The position numbers and the translations under genes are program-made. Positions 8,785 through 16,485 of a DNA stretch of 64,000 nt are shown here, in pieces. This DNA is from Oceanirhabdus sp. W0125-5. GTDB lineage: Bacteria; Bacillota; Clostridia; Clostridiales; Clostridiaceae. Numbering within the stretch: position 1 is the first letter of the stretch; each line of letters opens with the position of its first letter. Where the stretch lies: positions 2,018,001-2,082,000 of the forward strand of contig NZ_CP115913.1 of assembly GCF_027938815.1 (NCBI RefSeq), given 5' to 3'. Below the pieces are notes generated by a model. That model was not told where the DNA came from and did no database searches. It saw only the letters and a program-made list of their open reading frames with translations.

Positions 8785-10536
8785 TTAGTTTATTGCGCTT
8801 TCTAAGGTTGCTAAGTTATCAATTTCCTTTAATGAACCAGCTTCAAGTTTAAAAATCCGATCGCATATATATAGAGCAGAAGGTCTATGAGTTATAATAA
8901 TACAGGTCGGTTTATACTCTAAACTCTTAACAGATTCAAGTATTTTAACTTCAGTTTCAGAATCTAAAGATGAGGTAGCTTCATCAAGAATTAGTATAGG
9001 TCTTTTTCTAAGAAAAGCTCTAGCTAGAGATATTCTTTGAGCTTGACCTTCTGAAATTCCAATGCCCTTTTCACCAATTATTGTTTTAAATCCATTTTCA
9101 AAATTACTTATAAAATCAAATGCACAAGCAAGTTTAGAAGCGGATATTAGCTCGTCTAATGTAGCATTATTTTTTCCAATCCTTAAATTATCTTCGATTG
9201 TACCAGAAAATAGGGTGTTACCCTGAGGGACATAAGAAATTAATTCTCTATGTTTGCTACTTAAAATCTCTGAAGAATTATTTATTGAATTTAGATTGTT
9301 CGTTTTAAGTATATTATTGCGTAAGAGAATTTCGCCATCATCACAATAAATCAATGAAAGAAGTAGTCTTATTAAGGTGGTTTTTCCTTCGCCAGATGGA
9401 CCTATAAAAGCAATAGTTTCTCCATGATTGATTTTCAAGTTAATATTTTTTAAAACAGGGTTATCTTCTTTATACTTGAAGGAAACATTTTTAAACTCAA
9501 TTGTAGGATTAGATATAGAAGAGGATAATGCTTTAGGATTAATAGTTTCTAGAGGCATCGCTTCTATTTCCATAAGCCTTTCAGTAGCTGCTATTGCACC
9601 AATTAATGAAGGAAATGTATGAGCAAGTAATGAAAATGGACCTTCAATATTGCCATAAAGTTGAAGCATGGCAGTAAATGTACCATAAGTACCTATTCCT
9701 CTAGATATATTTAATGCACCCCAACAGAAAATAGAGAAATAAGCTAGGTAGGAGCAAATATTCATTGTGATGCCAGAAGTGACACTTAATTTAGTGTTTT
9801 GCATAGCTAACTTATATTTGTTATTTTGTATTTTTTTTAGTTTTGTCATATTTATTTTTTCCATACAGAAGGCTTTTACAATCATTATATTCATAATAGA
9901 TTCTTGAATAAAAGTACGGTATTTAATGTCTTCTTCTTGAGCTGACTTATATAGTACCTTTAATTTTTTTGCGAATAATCTACTTATTATCAATAATAGT
10001 GGTCCTATAAGCACAGCGACTATAGCTATTTGAGGTGCTAAATAAAATAAGGTAGAGAATGATGCTACTAAGGATACTATTAATGAAATTAATCTAGGAA
10101 TAGTATTAAGTAGCGTAGAATTTATTGTTCCTGTATCAGCGGTTATTCTTGTTACTAAACCAACACTGTGAAAACTGCTCAGTGCCATCCATTTACTATA
10201 TAAGGTATGGTAATAAATCTTGCTTTGCATATCATGTGTTAGCTTTTTAGAAGCATGGGTACTTATAAATGAAGTGATGGGAGATATTAACATCCTTCCA
10301 AACATTATGGTAGCCATAACAATCAGCCATTTTATTACTTGTTGAGTTTGACCAGATGTAGCAGAATCAATTAATGATTTAGAAACTAAGGCATTATAAA
10401 CTCCGACTAATGAAAAAATAGAGTTTAAAACAATGTTAAAGATTATGAAAGGTAATATTGGTTTAGCATAAGACAGAATCCATTTTATTTTTAGCCATAG
10501 TTCCTTCGAAGGCTTAAGTTTCTTTAAGTTCTCCAT
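8785..10536 (-). CDS. ABC exporter with fused membrane and ATPase domains (RiPP D protein)
   Basis: 583 aa. A six-helix transmembrane domain (residues ~20-310) is followed by an ATPase domain with Walker A GPSGEGKTT, signature ISEGQAQRISLARAF, Walker B ILILDEAT and an H-loop ITHRP. The ISEGQ signature replaces the usual LSGGQ, as in several peptide/lipid exporters. It has no peptidase C39 domain, which agrees with leader removal by B2. It is transcribed towards the B2 gene and would export the product and give immunity. The ATG at 10536 follows AGGGAGGAAC; upstream in-frame ATGs lack such a site. Confidence 0.85.
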   Translation of the reverse strand: MENLKKLKPSKELWLKIKWILSYAKPILPFIIFNIVLNSIFSLVGVYNALVSKSLIDSATSGQTQQVIKWLIVMATIMFGRMLISPITSFISTHASKKLTHDMQSKIYYHTLYSKWMALSSFHSVGLVTRITADTGTINSTLLNTIPRLISLIVSLVASFSTLFYLAPQIAIVAVLIGPLLLIISRLFAKKLKVLYKSAQEEDIKYRTFIQESIMNIMIVKAFCMEKINMTKLKKIQNNKYKLAMQNTKLSVTSGITMNICSYLAYFSIFCWGALNISRGIGTYGTFTAMLQLYGNIEGPFSLLAHTFPSLIGAIAATERLMEIEAMPLETINPKALSSSISNPTIEFKNVSFKYKEDNPVLKNINLKINHGETIAFIGPSGEGKTTLIRLLLSLIYCDDGEILLRNNILKTNNLNSINNSSEILSSKHRELISYVPQGNTLFSGTIEDNLRIGKNNATLDELISASKLACAFDFISNFENGFKTIIGEKGIGISEGQAQRISLARAFLRKRPILILDEATSSLDSETEVKILESVKSLEYKPTCIIITHRPSALYICDRIFKLEAGSLKEIDNLATLESAIN

Positions 10537-10736
10537 ATAGTTCCTCCCTAACGAAATGCTCAATACTAAATTTAAATGATAATACATTAATATTGTATAA
10601 AAATACATTAACATAAATTTGCAAAATTTACAATAATATATAAAATGTAATTGGTGAATTGAAAATAAGGGGTTGATGAGAAGTTATTACTTAATATGGT
10701 TGAATTTCAATTATTTATAACATATTTCTTAATATT

Positions 10737-10747
10737 TATAATATAAT
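10737..10747 (+). promoter_or_regulatory. Two overlapping TATAAT boxes cut off from precursor A2
   Basis: TATAAT occurs at 10737-10742 and 10742-10747, facing precursor A2. Without the IS6-like element these boxes would lie 50-55 bases before the A2 start, a normal promoter distance. No good -35 box was found. The element now separates them from A2 by 1.8 kb. Confidence 0.4.
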
Positions 10748-10781
10748 TATTGTATGGATAAGAATTAGAAATTTTATGAAA

Positions 10782-12549
10782 GGTAGTGTCAAAAGTATAT
10801 GAAAATTGATAAGGAATATAAGGATTTAAAGACAAGAAGATTAATTTAGTTGAGAATGGAAAATTGAAAATGGAAAACGAAGGATATTTCTCTCCGAGAA
10901 ATTGAAAAGATTAATATTTTTTATCCCGAAAGGGATGTGTGATTCTAAAAAAGGGTATGGCAAATAAACCTATGATATAGGTCGATTTTAAAATAATGCG
11001 ATATTAAGATTGGCAGTATGACTCAGCTAATTTCATTAATTTGCACCAACGTGCAGGCATGGTTTCCAACTCTTCAAGTTCTGGAATTATTACAGGAACT
11101 TTTTGTTCTAAGCTTGCATGAGGTTTCAAGAAATTGAAGTATGTACAAAAAAGAATTATATGAGTTATAGAGCCGTTTGAGCTATTGTAGCCATTAGTAG
11201 TCTTATAACTTCTCTTAAAGGTTCTGTTTAATCGTTCAATAATCTGTTTTAAAGGACGATATTCAGCTGAAACTTCATCATCATTGGTAAGTCCAATTAC
11301 TTGCATGACATCAAAATTAATATCGTGATTAGCGAAGAAAACTTCTGCTAACAGATATATTGGATTACCATCAACTACTAGTTTAAGGCTTTCAGGAAGT
11401 TTTTCGTACTTAGTGATAACATCGTAGATGGCTCTACAAGCTAAGAAAGTATCGCGATTAGGCGAAACTCTATACGAGAGAATTATCTTTTTAACAGCAT
11501 CAAAGAAGAAACATATATAGTTCCATTTACCATTGACTTTGATGTATGTTTCATCGCCGCATATAGATTCTGTTGGATTATAGGGATAGTTGTCCACCAT
11601 TGGTTTTAGTAGAACAGAAGCAGCTGCAGCGTAGTTTAGCACAGTTTGATGTGATATTTTAACACAATGAACTTCTCTCATGATAGCTGCTGTTTTTCTT
11701 GAAGATAATCCGTAATTTACGTAGTAAGTCATTATTAAGCCAAATACGTGGGATGATGAATACATCTTGGATAAGGATATATTACTTTGCACAGGACTAT
11801 CGCCCTTTAGAGATGCAAAATCGAAATCAAATTCTCTAAATATATATCTAACTTTAGTGTCATAGGGTTTTTCTTTGGTAATAGACTTTAAGTTGTTTTT
11901 ATAAAAAGAACAGTTGTTGTTTCGGCATTTGTAAATGGTAAAATTACTACGATTTTTAATTCGTTCTAAAAATTTATTGCAATGAGGACACTTAAATCTT
12001 ACCTGCTTATCATAAAGGTTTTTAGTGTTAAAGTTAGTGGAACAGACTTTGCATTTATATTGACCACGCCCTCCATTGTTATCGTATAGATAAATATTTG
12101 GAGCATTGCATTTAGGACAACTGATTTTAGAACTCACGTGAGAACGTCCTTTTTGAGTTCTAACAGGAGCTAACTCTTTACCTTTGAGTTTATAATGCTC
12201 CGATAGGAGTTCTCTGTAATCTAACCTTTCAGGTTTCACAATTATTGGTTTATCATCCACTTGTATTTTCCTGTAAGGTTTATCTAAAGTATCAGAATTG
12301 GGGATCTTATTGAGTCCTTTTCCAGTCAATAAAATAATGAGTAGATTTATAACTTGCTTAAGAAAAACAATATACAAAACTAAATAATAATTAATCATGT
12401 TAAAAACTTGCCTCCTTATCTTTGGTTATATATTTTTTTTCGCAAACTAAAATTAACACCTTTAGAGGGAGGGGGCAAGTCTAATATAGATAAAGTATTG
12501 AAAATCAAGGGGTTACGTCGAAAGTACCATTAAAACTTTTGACAATACC
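10782..12549 (-). mobile_element. IS6-like insertion sequence with 8-bp target duplication
   Basis: The ends are GGTAGTGTCAAAAGT (10782-10796) and, inverted, GGTATTGTCAAAAGT (12535-12549), 14 of 15 matching. The element is flanked by identical 8-base copies of TTATGAAA at 10774-10781 and 12550-12557, the duplication length of the IS6/IS26 family. The 1.77 kb length is longer than classical IS6 members and is explained by a larger transposase with N-terminal zinc ribbons. The perfect duplication suggests a fairly recent insertion. It lies between the exporter gene and precursor A2. Confidence 0.8.
11004..12398 (-). CDS. IS6-like DDE transposase with N-terminal zinc ribbons
   Basis: 464 aa. 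The N-terminal half has several Cys pairs (CPKCNAPNIYLY..YKCKVC, FKCPHCNKF, YKCRNNNC) forming DNA-binding zinc ribbons. The catalytic domain shows CGDETYIKVNGKWNYICFFFD, the hallmark of IS6/IS240 transposases, followed by VVDGNPIYL and QIIERLNRTFK, giving the D-D-E triad. The frame is intact, so the element may be active. A GGAGG site lies about 13 bases before the ATG. It is the only gene of the element. Confidence 0.85.
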   Translation of the reverse strand: MINYYLVLYIVFLKQVINLLIILLTGKGLNKIPNSDTLDKPYRKIQVDDKPIIVKPERLDYRELLSEHYKLKGKELAPVRTQKGRSHVSSKISCPKCNAPNIYLYDNNGGRGQYKCKVCSTNFNTKNLYDKQVRFKCPHCNKFLERIKNRSNFTIYKCRNNNCSFYKNNLKSITKEKPYDTKVRYIFREFDFDFASLKGDSPVQSNISLSKMYSSSHVFGLIMTYYVNYGLSSRKTAAIMREVHCVKISHQTVLNYAAAASVLLKPMVDNYPYNPTESICGDETYIKVNGKWNYICFFFDAVKKIILSYRVSPNRDTFLACRAIYDVITKYEKLPESLKLVVDGNPIYLLAEVFFANHDINFDVMQVIGLTNDDEVSAEYRPLKQIIERLNRTFKRSYKTTNGYNSSNGSITHIILFCTYFNFLKPHASLEQKVPVIIPELEELETMPARWCKLMKLAESYCQS

Positions 12550-12572
12550 TTATGAAATCAAGGAGTATGAAT

Positions 12573-12773
12573 ATGAAAAAAAAAGTATGGAAAAAACCAC
12601 AAATATGGAGTTTAGGGATAGAGAAAACACAGGTGCTCTTTCATGGTAATGGTCATGGTAAAGATAAGGGGGAAGGACATGGATATGATGATGGTCCGGG
12701 CATGGGACCAGGTAAGGGTAATGGTTATGGTCATCGTAAGGATAAAGATAAAGATACAGATTTTTTATCATAA
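12573..12773 (+). CDS. RiPP precursor peptide A2 with lasso-type leader and Gly/His/Lys/Asp-rich core
   Basis: 66 aa. W6, P9, I11, L14, I16 and T19 fall at exactly the same positions as in precursor A1 at 6746, so the leader should be read by the same B1 protein. The core is low-complexity: alternating Gly with His, Asn, Lys, Asp and Pro (HGNGHGKDKGEGHG, GPGMGPGKGNGYGH), then a KDKDKD stretch, ending DFLS. As in A1, the final residue is Ser. There is no acidic residue at core positions 7-9, so lasso ring closure is not expected. AAGGAG at 12560-12565 with 7-base spacing selects ATG 12573. The IS6-like element ends 23 bases before this start and has replaced the original upstream region. Confidence 0.65.
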   Translation: MKKKVWKKPQIWSLGIEKTQVLFHGNGHGKDKGEGHGYDDGPGMGPGKGNGYGHRKDKDKDTDFLS

Positions 12774-12785
12774 TATTATGTGGAA

Positions 12786-12815
12786 AAGCTGGTGTAAAGT
12801 TTGCTATACCAGCTT
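12786..12815 (+). terminator. Weak hairpin after precursor A2
   Basis: An 11-bp stem (AAGCTGGTGTA / TATACCAGCTT, one G-T pair) with an 8-base loop starts 13 bases after the A2 stop. It lacks a T-run, so it may stabilise the mRNA end rather than terminate efficiently. Confidence 0.45.
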
Positions 12816-13048
12816 CAATACTTATTAATTATATATATTTAACTATATTTCTGAAGTTTGAGAATGAAGAGTATTTGGATAGACTCTAGTCACTATTAAA
12901 ATGTTATTCTATGGTAATGTTTGTAAAAAATCTAATAAGAGAATTAAATAACAATTTTTGTTATGAAATTATTATGAATGGATATATTTAAAGATAAAAG
13001 AAATTATAATTACGTTAAAAAGAAGTTTATTAGAAGAGGTTTAGAATT

Positions 13049-13390
13049 ATGAATATAGATATTACTTTAGTTATTAGAAAAACAGGACATTTTTTTGTAT
13101 TTTTTATGTTAGCGTATTTCCTATATACGATAATTAAAAATATATTAAATAAAAAATCCTCAATTTATGTTTGGGTTTTATTTTTATGTCTTTTAATTGG
13201 AGTTTTGGATGAGTTTTATCAGAGTTTTATTAAAGGAAGAACATCTAGTGTAAGAGATGTTGTAATAGATTTTGCTGGAGTTATATTCTTTTTTATACTT
13301 AAAGAAGTAGTAAACATATTTGAGAAAGTTGTTAAACATATCATAGAGATAATTTTTAAAAGGAAGAATATAAATGATAAACAAATTTAA
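13049..13390 (+). CDS. VanZ-like membrane protein, short form
   Basis: 113 aa with about three membrane segments. VIRKTGHFFVFFMLAYFLY and LDEFYQSFIKGRTSSVRDVVIDFAGV are the two diagnostic VanZ blocks. Usual VanZ proteins are ~150 aa and begin with an extra helix carrying an S-S-Q-x motif, which is absent here, so this is a short or 5'-trimmed form. AGAGGTTTAGAATT precedes the ATG. VanZ-like genes are often found near cell-surface polysaccharide genes; the biochemical role is unknown. Confidence 0.75.
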   Translation: MNIDITLVIRKTGHFFVFFMLAYFLYTIIKNILNKKSSIYVWVLFLCLLIGVLDEFYQSFIKGRTSSVRDVVIDFAGVIFFFILKEVVNIFEKVVKHIIEIIFKRKNINDKQI

Positions 13391-13420
13391 AAAAATTCAT
13401 CTTTTCTGATGATTTTTTTT
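13389..13420 (+). terminator. Terminator after the VanZ-like gene
   Basis: A stem of about 12 bp (AAAAAAATTCATC / GATGATTTTTTTT, one mismatch) with a 6-base loop, ending in a run of eight T. The left arm starts within the last codons of the gene. Confidence 0.65.
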
Positions 13421-13532
13421 ATTTTATAGATTTTAAACAAGAATAAAGTGATTATTTGCAAAATGGTAATTATTTACAAAAATTGAAATCAAAGAGTATA
13501 ATTAATTTAGGAGAAGAAAGTGAGGGATGTTT

Positions 13533-14207
13533 ATGAATGAAGAGATGGGATTAAATCTGAAGGAGTTTCTACAAATAATTTATAGAAGAAAAATATTGGT
13601 AATTTTAATTACAATTTTTTGTGTTACGTTGGGAGGAACATTAACATTAGTCTCAAGAAAGTATAATAAAATGCCTGTTACATACCAAGCATTTGTTTAT
13701 GTAATAATGGGTAATACGAAAGAGATGAATGGAGATTTTGAATTGTTTCAACGCAGGGCTTCAACTTATGAAATGATCGCTAATTCAAGCAAAGTAATTG
13801 AAAAGGTGAATCAGGAATTTAAGGATTACAGTTATTGGGGATTGAAAGGAAAGGCTGAGAAGGGAACGCAAAGGTTCATAATTAGCGTTCAAGCATTATC
13901 TCATGCAGATGCATTAAAAATTGCGGAAAGGTATACAGAAATATTCATTGAAGAGTGTATGAATATGCTTCCAATCAGTGAACTTAACATATTTGATCAA
14001 GAACAAAAAGCACATTATCCATTTGTACCTAGTCTTAAGAAAAATTTAGTTATAGCTTTCCTAGTTGGAATAGTATTAGCAATAGGTTTATGTCTTTTAA
14101 TTGAAATATTAGATACAAAGTTAAAGGATGAAGAAGATCTAAAGGAATTAATAGATATACCAGTACTTGCTAGTATACCATATGATAAAAGACTAGTTGT
14201 AAAATAG
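13533..14207 (+). CDS. Polysaccharide chain-length determinant (Wzz/CpsC/YveK-like)
   Basis: 224 aa. It has the Wzz topology: LNLKEFLQIIYRRK followed by a first membrane helix (~residues 20-42), an extracytoplasmic domain, then the proline-containing second helix (YPFVPSLKKNLVIAFLVGIVLAIGLCLLIEILDTKLKDEEDLKE). The final IPVLASIPYD is the usual start of the link to the tyrosine-kinase partner. Such proteins set polymer length and activate a BY-kinase (CpsD/YwqD), which is not found next to it. GTGAGGG 6 bases upstream selects ATG 13533 over ATG 13527. With the genes at the window start it brackets the RiPP cluster in a polysaccharide region. Confidence 0.85.
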   Translation: MNEEMGLNLKEFLQIIYRRKILVILITIFCVTLGGTLTLVSRKYNKMPVTYQAFVYVIMGNTKEMNGDFELFQRRASTYEMIANSSKVIEKVNQEFKDYSYWGLKGKAEKGTQRFIISVQALSHADALKIAERYTEIFIEECMNMLPISELNIFDQEQKAHYPFVPSLKKNLVIAFLVGIVLAIGLCLLIEILDTKLKDEEDLKELIDIPVLASIPYDKRLVVK

Positions 14208-14271
14208 TTAGTATTTTGAATTAATAGAACGCTAAGAGAATAAATTTTAATATTTGTATACAAGAAGGAGT

Positions 14272-14305
14272 AATCACGTTTCCAAATAAGGAAACGTGAT
14301 TTTTT
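14272..14305 (+). terminator. Strong terminator after the chain-length gene
   Basis: A perfect 12-bp stem (AATCACGTTTCC / GGAAACGTGATT), a 6-base loop and a T-run. Confidence 0.9.
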
Positions 14306-14390
14306 ATGTTTAATAATTATATCTTTAGGAAACAAATGATATAATAAACAGGAGAAATAATTATTATTTTAAACAAATGAGGAACCTCAC

Positions 14391-14693
14391 ATGCTAACCA
14401 TATTAATACTAGCAGGAGGCAAAGGGAAAAGATTAGATGAAAAGTTTTTACCTGATACATATATCGCTCTCAAGGATATTAATAAATATAATAATGATGA
14501 GAGTATACGGAAAGTAATTATATTTGGGATATACTTAGATGTAGTTATTATAATAATATCAATCATCTATATGATATCTATAAATATAGTAATGGTAGGT
14601 AGTATAAAATTCATGTCTTACCTTTCATTTATTTGTATTTATCTTGTAGTTGATTTGACTGTGATTGAGAAATTAACTAAAAGTGGATATTAA
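14391..14693 (+). CDS. Small membrane protein with a nucleotidyltransferase-like start (chimeric ORF)
   Basis: 100 aa. The first ~15 residues, MLTILILAGGKGKRLD, match the nucleotide-binding start of sugar-nucleotide pyrophosphorylases (L-A-G-G-x-G-x-R-L). Then the similarity stops and two or three hydrophobic helices follow (residues ~42-90). This looks like a fusion between the 5' end of a decayed sugar nucleotidyltransferase gene and a small membrane protein. A GAGG site 9 bases before the ATG means the chimera may be translated. Its neighbours are polysaccharide genes upstream and a signalling pair downstream. I do not recognise the membrane part. Confidence 0.4.
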   Translation: MLTILILAGGKGKRLDEKFLPDTYIALKDINKYNNDESIRKVIIFGIYLDVVIIIISIIYMISINIVMVGSIKFMSYLSFICIYLVVDLTVIEKLTKSGY

Positions 14694-14717
14694 AAAAACC
14701 TCAAAAAGAGAGGTTTT
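14692..14717 (+). terminator. Terminator between the chimeric ORF and the signalling peptide gene
   Basis: An 8-bp stem (AAAACCTC / GAGGTTTT) with A-run and T-run on either side, so it can act in both directions. It touches the stop codons of both converging genes. Confidence 0.75.
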
Positions 14718-14877
14718 ATTCTTCAATACTATCAGGATCTGTATATTTTTCCTCAAAAGTAGTACTTAAAGTCATTTTTTTTACTACTTTTGAATCGGTT
14801 TCAGCTAATGCGACAGTTGAACATGCTATGTTTCCAAGTAAAGCTACTGATAATATAAAACTAAGTATTTTTTTCAT
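14716..14877 (-). CDS. Small secreted pro-peptide, candidate quorum-sensing signal
   Basis: 53 aa with a complete Sec signal peptide: MKK, a hydrophobic core ILSFILSVALLGNIA, and a likely cleavage after VALA at residue ~29. The mature part (ETDSKVVKKMTLSTTFEEKYTDPDSIEE) is ~24 residues, with no Cys. GGGAGGT 9 bases upstream selects this start at 14877. It is divergent from an HTH-TPR regulator 118 bases away. In RRNPP systems (PlcR-PapR, NprR-NprX, clostridial Qsr/Qsp) a small exported pro-peptide gene sits next to the regulator; the signal is a 5-10 residue piece of its C-terminal part that is re-imported. Function is inferred from size, signal peptide and position. Confidence 0.65.
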   Translation of the reverse strand: MKKILSFILSVALLGNIACSTVALAETDSKVVKKMTLSTTFEEKYTDPDSIEE

Positions 14878-14907
14878 TATAAATTGACCTCCCAAAAACA
14901 AGAATTT

Positions 14908-14955
14908 ATTTACTTTTATAATAACATATGGTAACATGAAAGTAAATATTTACTT
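14908..14955. promoter_or_regulatory. Palindromic operator and divergent promoters of the signalling pair
   Basis: AAGTAAATATTTACTT at 14940-14955 is a perfect 16-bp palindrome. A third half-site, ATTTACTT, lies at 14908-14915. A plus-strand TATAAT (14917-14922) lies between them. On the minus strand TTTACT, inside the palindrome, is 17 bases from TATTAT and would form the peptide promoter. A protein bound at the palindrome would therefore act directly on the peptide promoter and just downstream of the regulator's start. The likely binder is the neighbouring HTH protein. Confidence 0.6.
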
Positions 14956-14995
14956 ATTATTTATATGGTTAATTGGAAATGGAGGGGAGAAAAGA

Positions 14996-16306
14996 ATGGA
15001 TTTTACAATTATTACACAAGGAGAAAGAGTTAGAGATATACGAAAGAGGTTGAAACTTAAACAGGAGGATTTAAGTGGAGATATAATAACTAGAAATCTA
15101 ATAAGTATGATTGAAACGGACAAAGCTTCATTAACACCTAAGGCTGCTGAGGTTATACATGATAACTTAAAAAGTTATATAAAGGAAAGAAATATTACTG
15201 CAAATATAAATATCGATGAGATATTTATAACAGAAGAAGATCAAGCAAAACAAATATATGAAAATTTCTTAAAATATATTGAAGAAGTTGGAGTGGAGGC
15301 AGAATCATTACTTAGTGAAATGATATCAATAATTAATAAATATGAGCTTAATTATATGAAGGTATATATTTATGGAAATTTAGCTAGAGCATTTAGAGTA
15401 ATAAGAGATATAAATACAGCATGTAGTTATTATCAAATGGCTATCGAATTTGTTAAAATGAGTAGTATTAATTGTGATTACTATGGTAAGTTAATGACAG
15501 GGCTGACACATTGCCAAAATAGATTAGGAAAATTTGAAGATGGTATAAGAGTTTGTGATAATATTGTTATTGCAATAGATAAAGATTATTTGAAGAAGAT
15601 TAAATACAATAAAATTCTTATGTTAAAAAGAAGTGAGAAATACAGTGAATGTTTAAGTGAGATTCAAAAATTTGAGAATGATTTTCAACTTGGCATAGAC
15701 GATGTGGGATTAAACATTAATATTAAAACAATTAAAGCCAACTGTTATAGAGCACAGGGCTATTTCAATAAAGCTCTAAAGATATACAAAGAAACTCTTG
15801 AAGATATTAAAGAATGTGAAGAATATTTAAGTAATAAAATACTTATTATGAGTAATATAATGGAGGTAACTACATTACTGGAAGATGACTATGATGAATA
15901 TCTAAAGCAGTTAGTTATTGAGATTGAAAATAATAGAGTTAAATTTGAAGAGAATTATTTTGCTGCAGAGATATATAAGTGGATCGCGCATTCATTTGAA
16001 AATAAGAAAGATGAAGATAGTATGAAACAAGCATATGAATACACTTTAAAATCTCTCGATCTTGCAGTTAAATTTAAAAATATGGATATTATCGATTATG
16101 ATCTTAATAAGCTTATTGAGTATATCACACAGGTTGAAGAATGTACCATAGAAGTGGTACAGAAGCATATATTATCATTATTACAAGCTAAGATGATAAA
16201 ATCAGACTCTAAAGTTGTAATGAAGTTAATAAACTTTCATATGTTAAATGATAATAAAGAGGAAGCAAAGAAGGTAGTTGATTTTTGTAAAGATGAAGTA
16301 AGCTAG
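14996..16306 (+). CDS. HTH-TPR transcriptional regulator, RRNPP-like
   Basis: 436 aa. Residues ~8-65 form a Cro/C1-type HTH (GERVRDIRKRLKLKQEDLSGDIITRNLISMIETDKASLTPKAAEVI). The remaining ~350 residues are helical TPR-like repeats (IYGNLARAFRVIRDINTACSYYQMAIEFVK, KANCYRAQGYFNKALKIYKETLEDI, EIYKWIAHSFENKKDEDSMKQAYEYTLKSLDLA). This is the architecture of peptide-responsive RRNPP regulators. The divergent secreted peptide gene 118 bases away is the expected partner. GGAGGGGA 7 bases upstream selects ATG 14996 over the ATG at 14936, which lies within the promoter region. The regulated targets beyond the pair are unknown; the RiPP cluster 2 kb upstream is an obvious candidate. Confidence 0.8.
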   Translation: MDFTIITQGERVRDIRKRLKLKQEDLSGDIITRNLISMIETDKASLTPKAAEVIHDNLKSYIKERNITANINIDEIFITEEDQAKQIYENFLKYIEEVGVEAESLLSEMISIINKYELNYMKVYIYGNLARAFRVIRDINTACSYYQMAIEFVKMSSINCDYYGKLMTGLTHCQNRLGKFEDGIRVCDNIVIAIDKDYLKKIKYNKILMLKRSEKYSECLSEIQKFENDFQLGIDDVGLNINIKTIKANCYRAQGYFNKALKIYKETLEDIKECEEYLSNKILIMSNIMEVTTLLEDDYDEYLKQLVIEIENNRVKFEENYFAAEIYKWIAHSFENKKDEDSMKQAYEYTLKSLDLAVKFKNMDIIDYDLNKLIEYITQVEECTIEVVQKHILSLLQAKMIKSDSKVVMKLINFHMLNDNKEEAKKVVDFCKDEVS

Positions 16307-16310
16307 TGAA

Positions 16311-16355
16311 GAGTATAATAAGAAAAATCTTAAAATTTTCTTATTATACTCTTAA
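16311..16355 (+). terminator. Terminator after the HTH-TPR gene
   Basis: A 16-bp perfect stem (GAGTATAATAAGAAAA / TTTTCTTATTATACTC) followed by TTAATTTTA. Confidence 0.85.
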
Positions 16356-16485
16356 TTTTATTTCAAATTAATGAATTGTATTTATAAATAATTTATAGTT
16401 AATGTAAGACAGAAATATACAATTTTTTTGATATTAATTTGTTAGAATAGTAAAGAGTTTAAAATAGAGAGAAGGAGTGGCGTTT

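Noticed and set aside
12550..12771. His/Tyr/Pro-rich minus-strand frame opposite precursor A2
   Set aside because: Antisense of the Gly/His-rich repeats; it has no leader-like motif and no ribosome site, whereas the plus-strand frame matches precursor A1.
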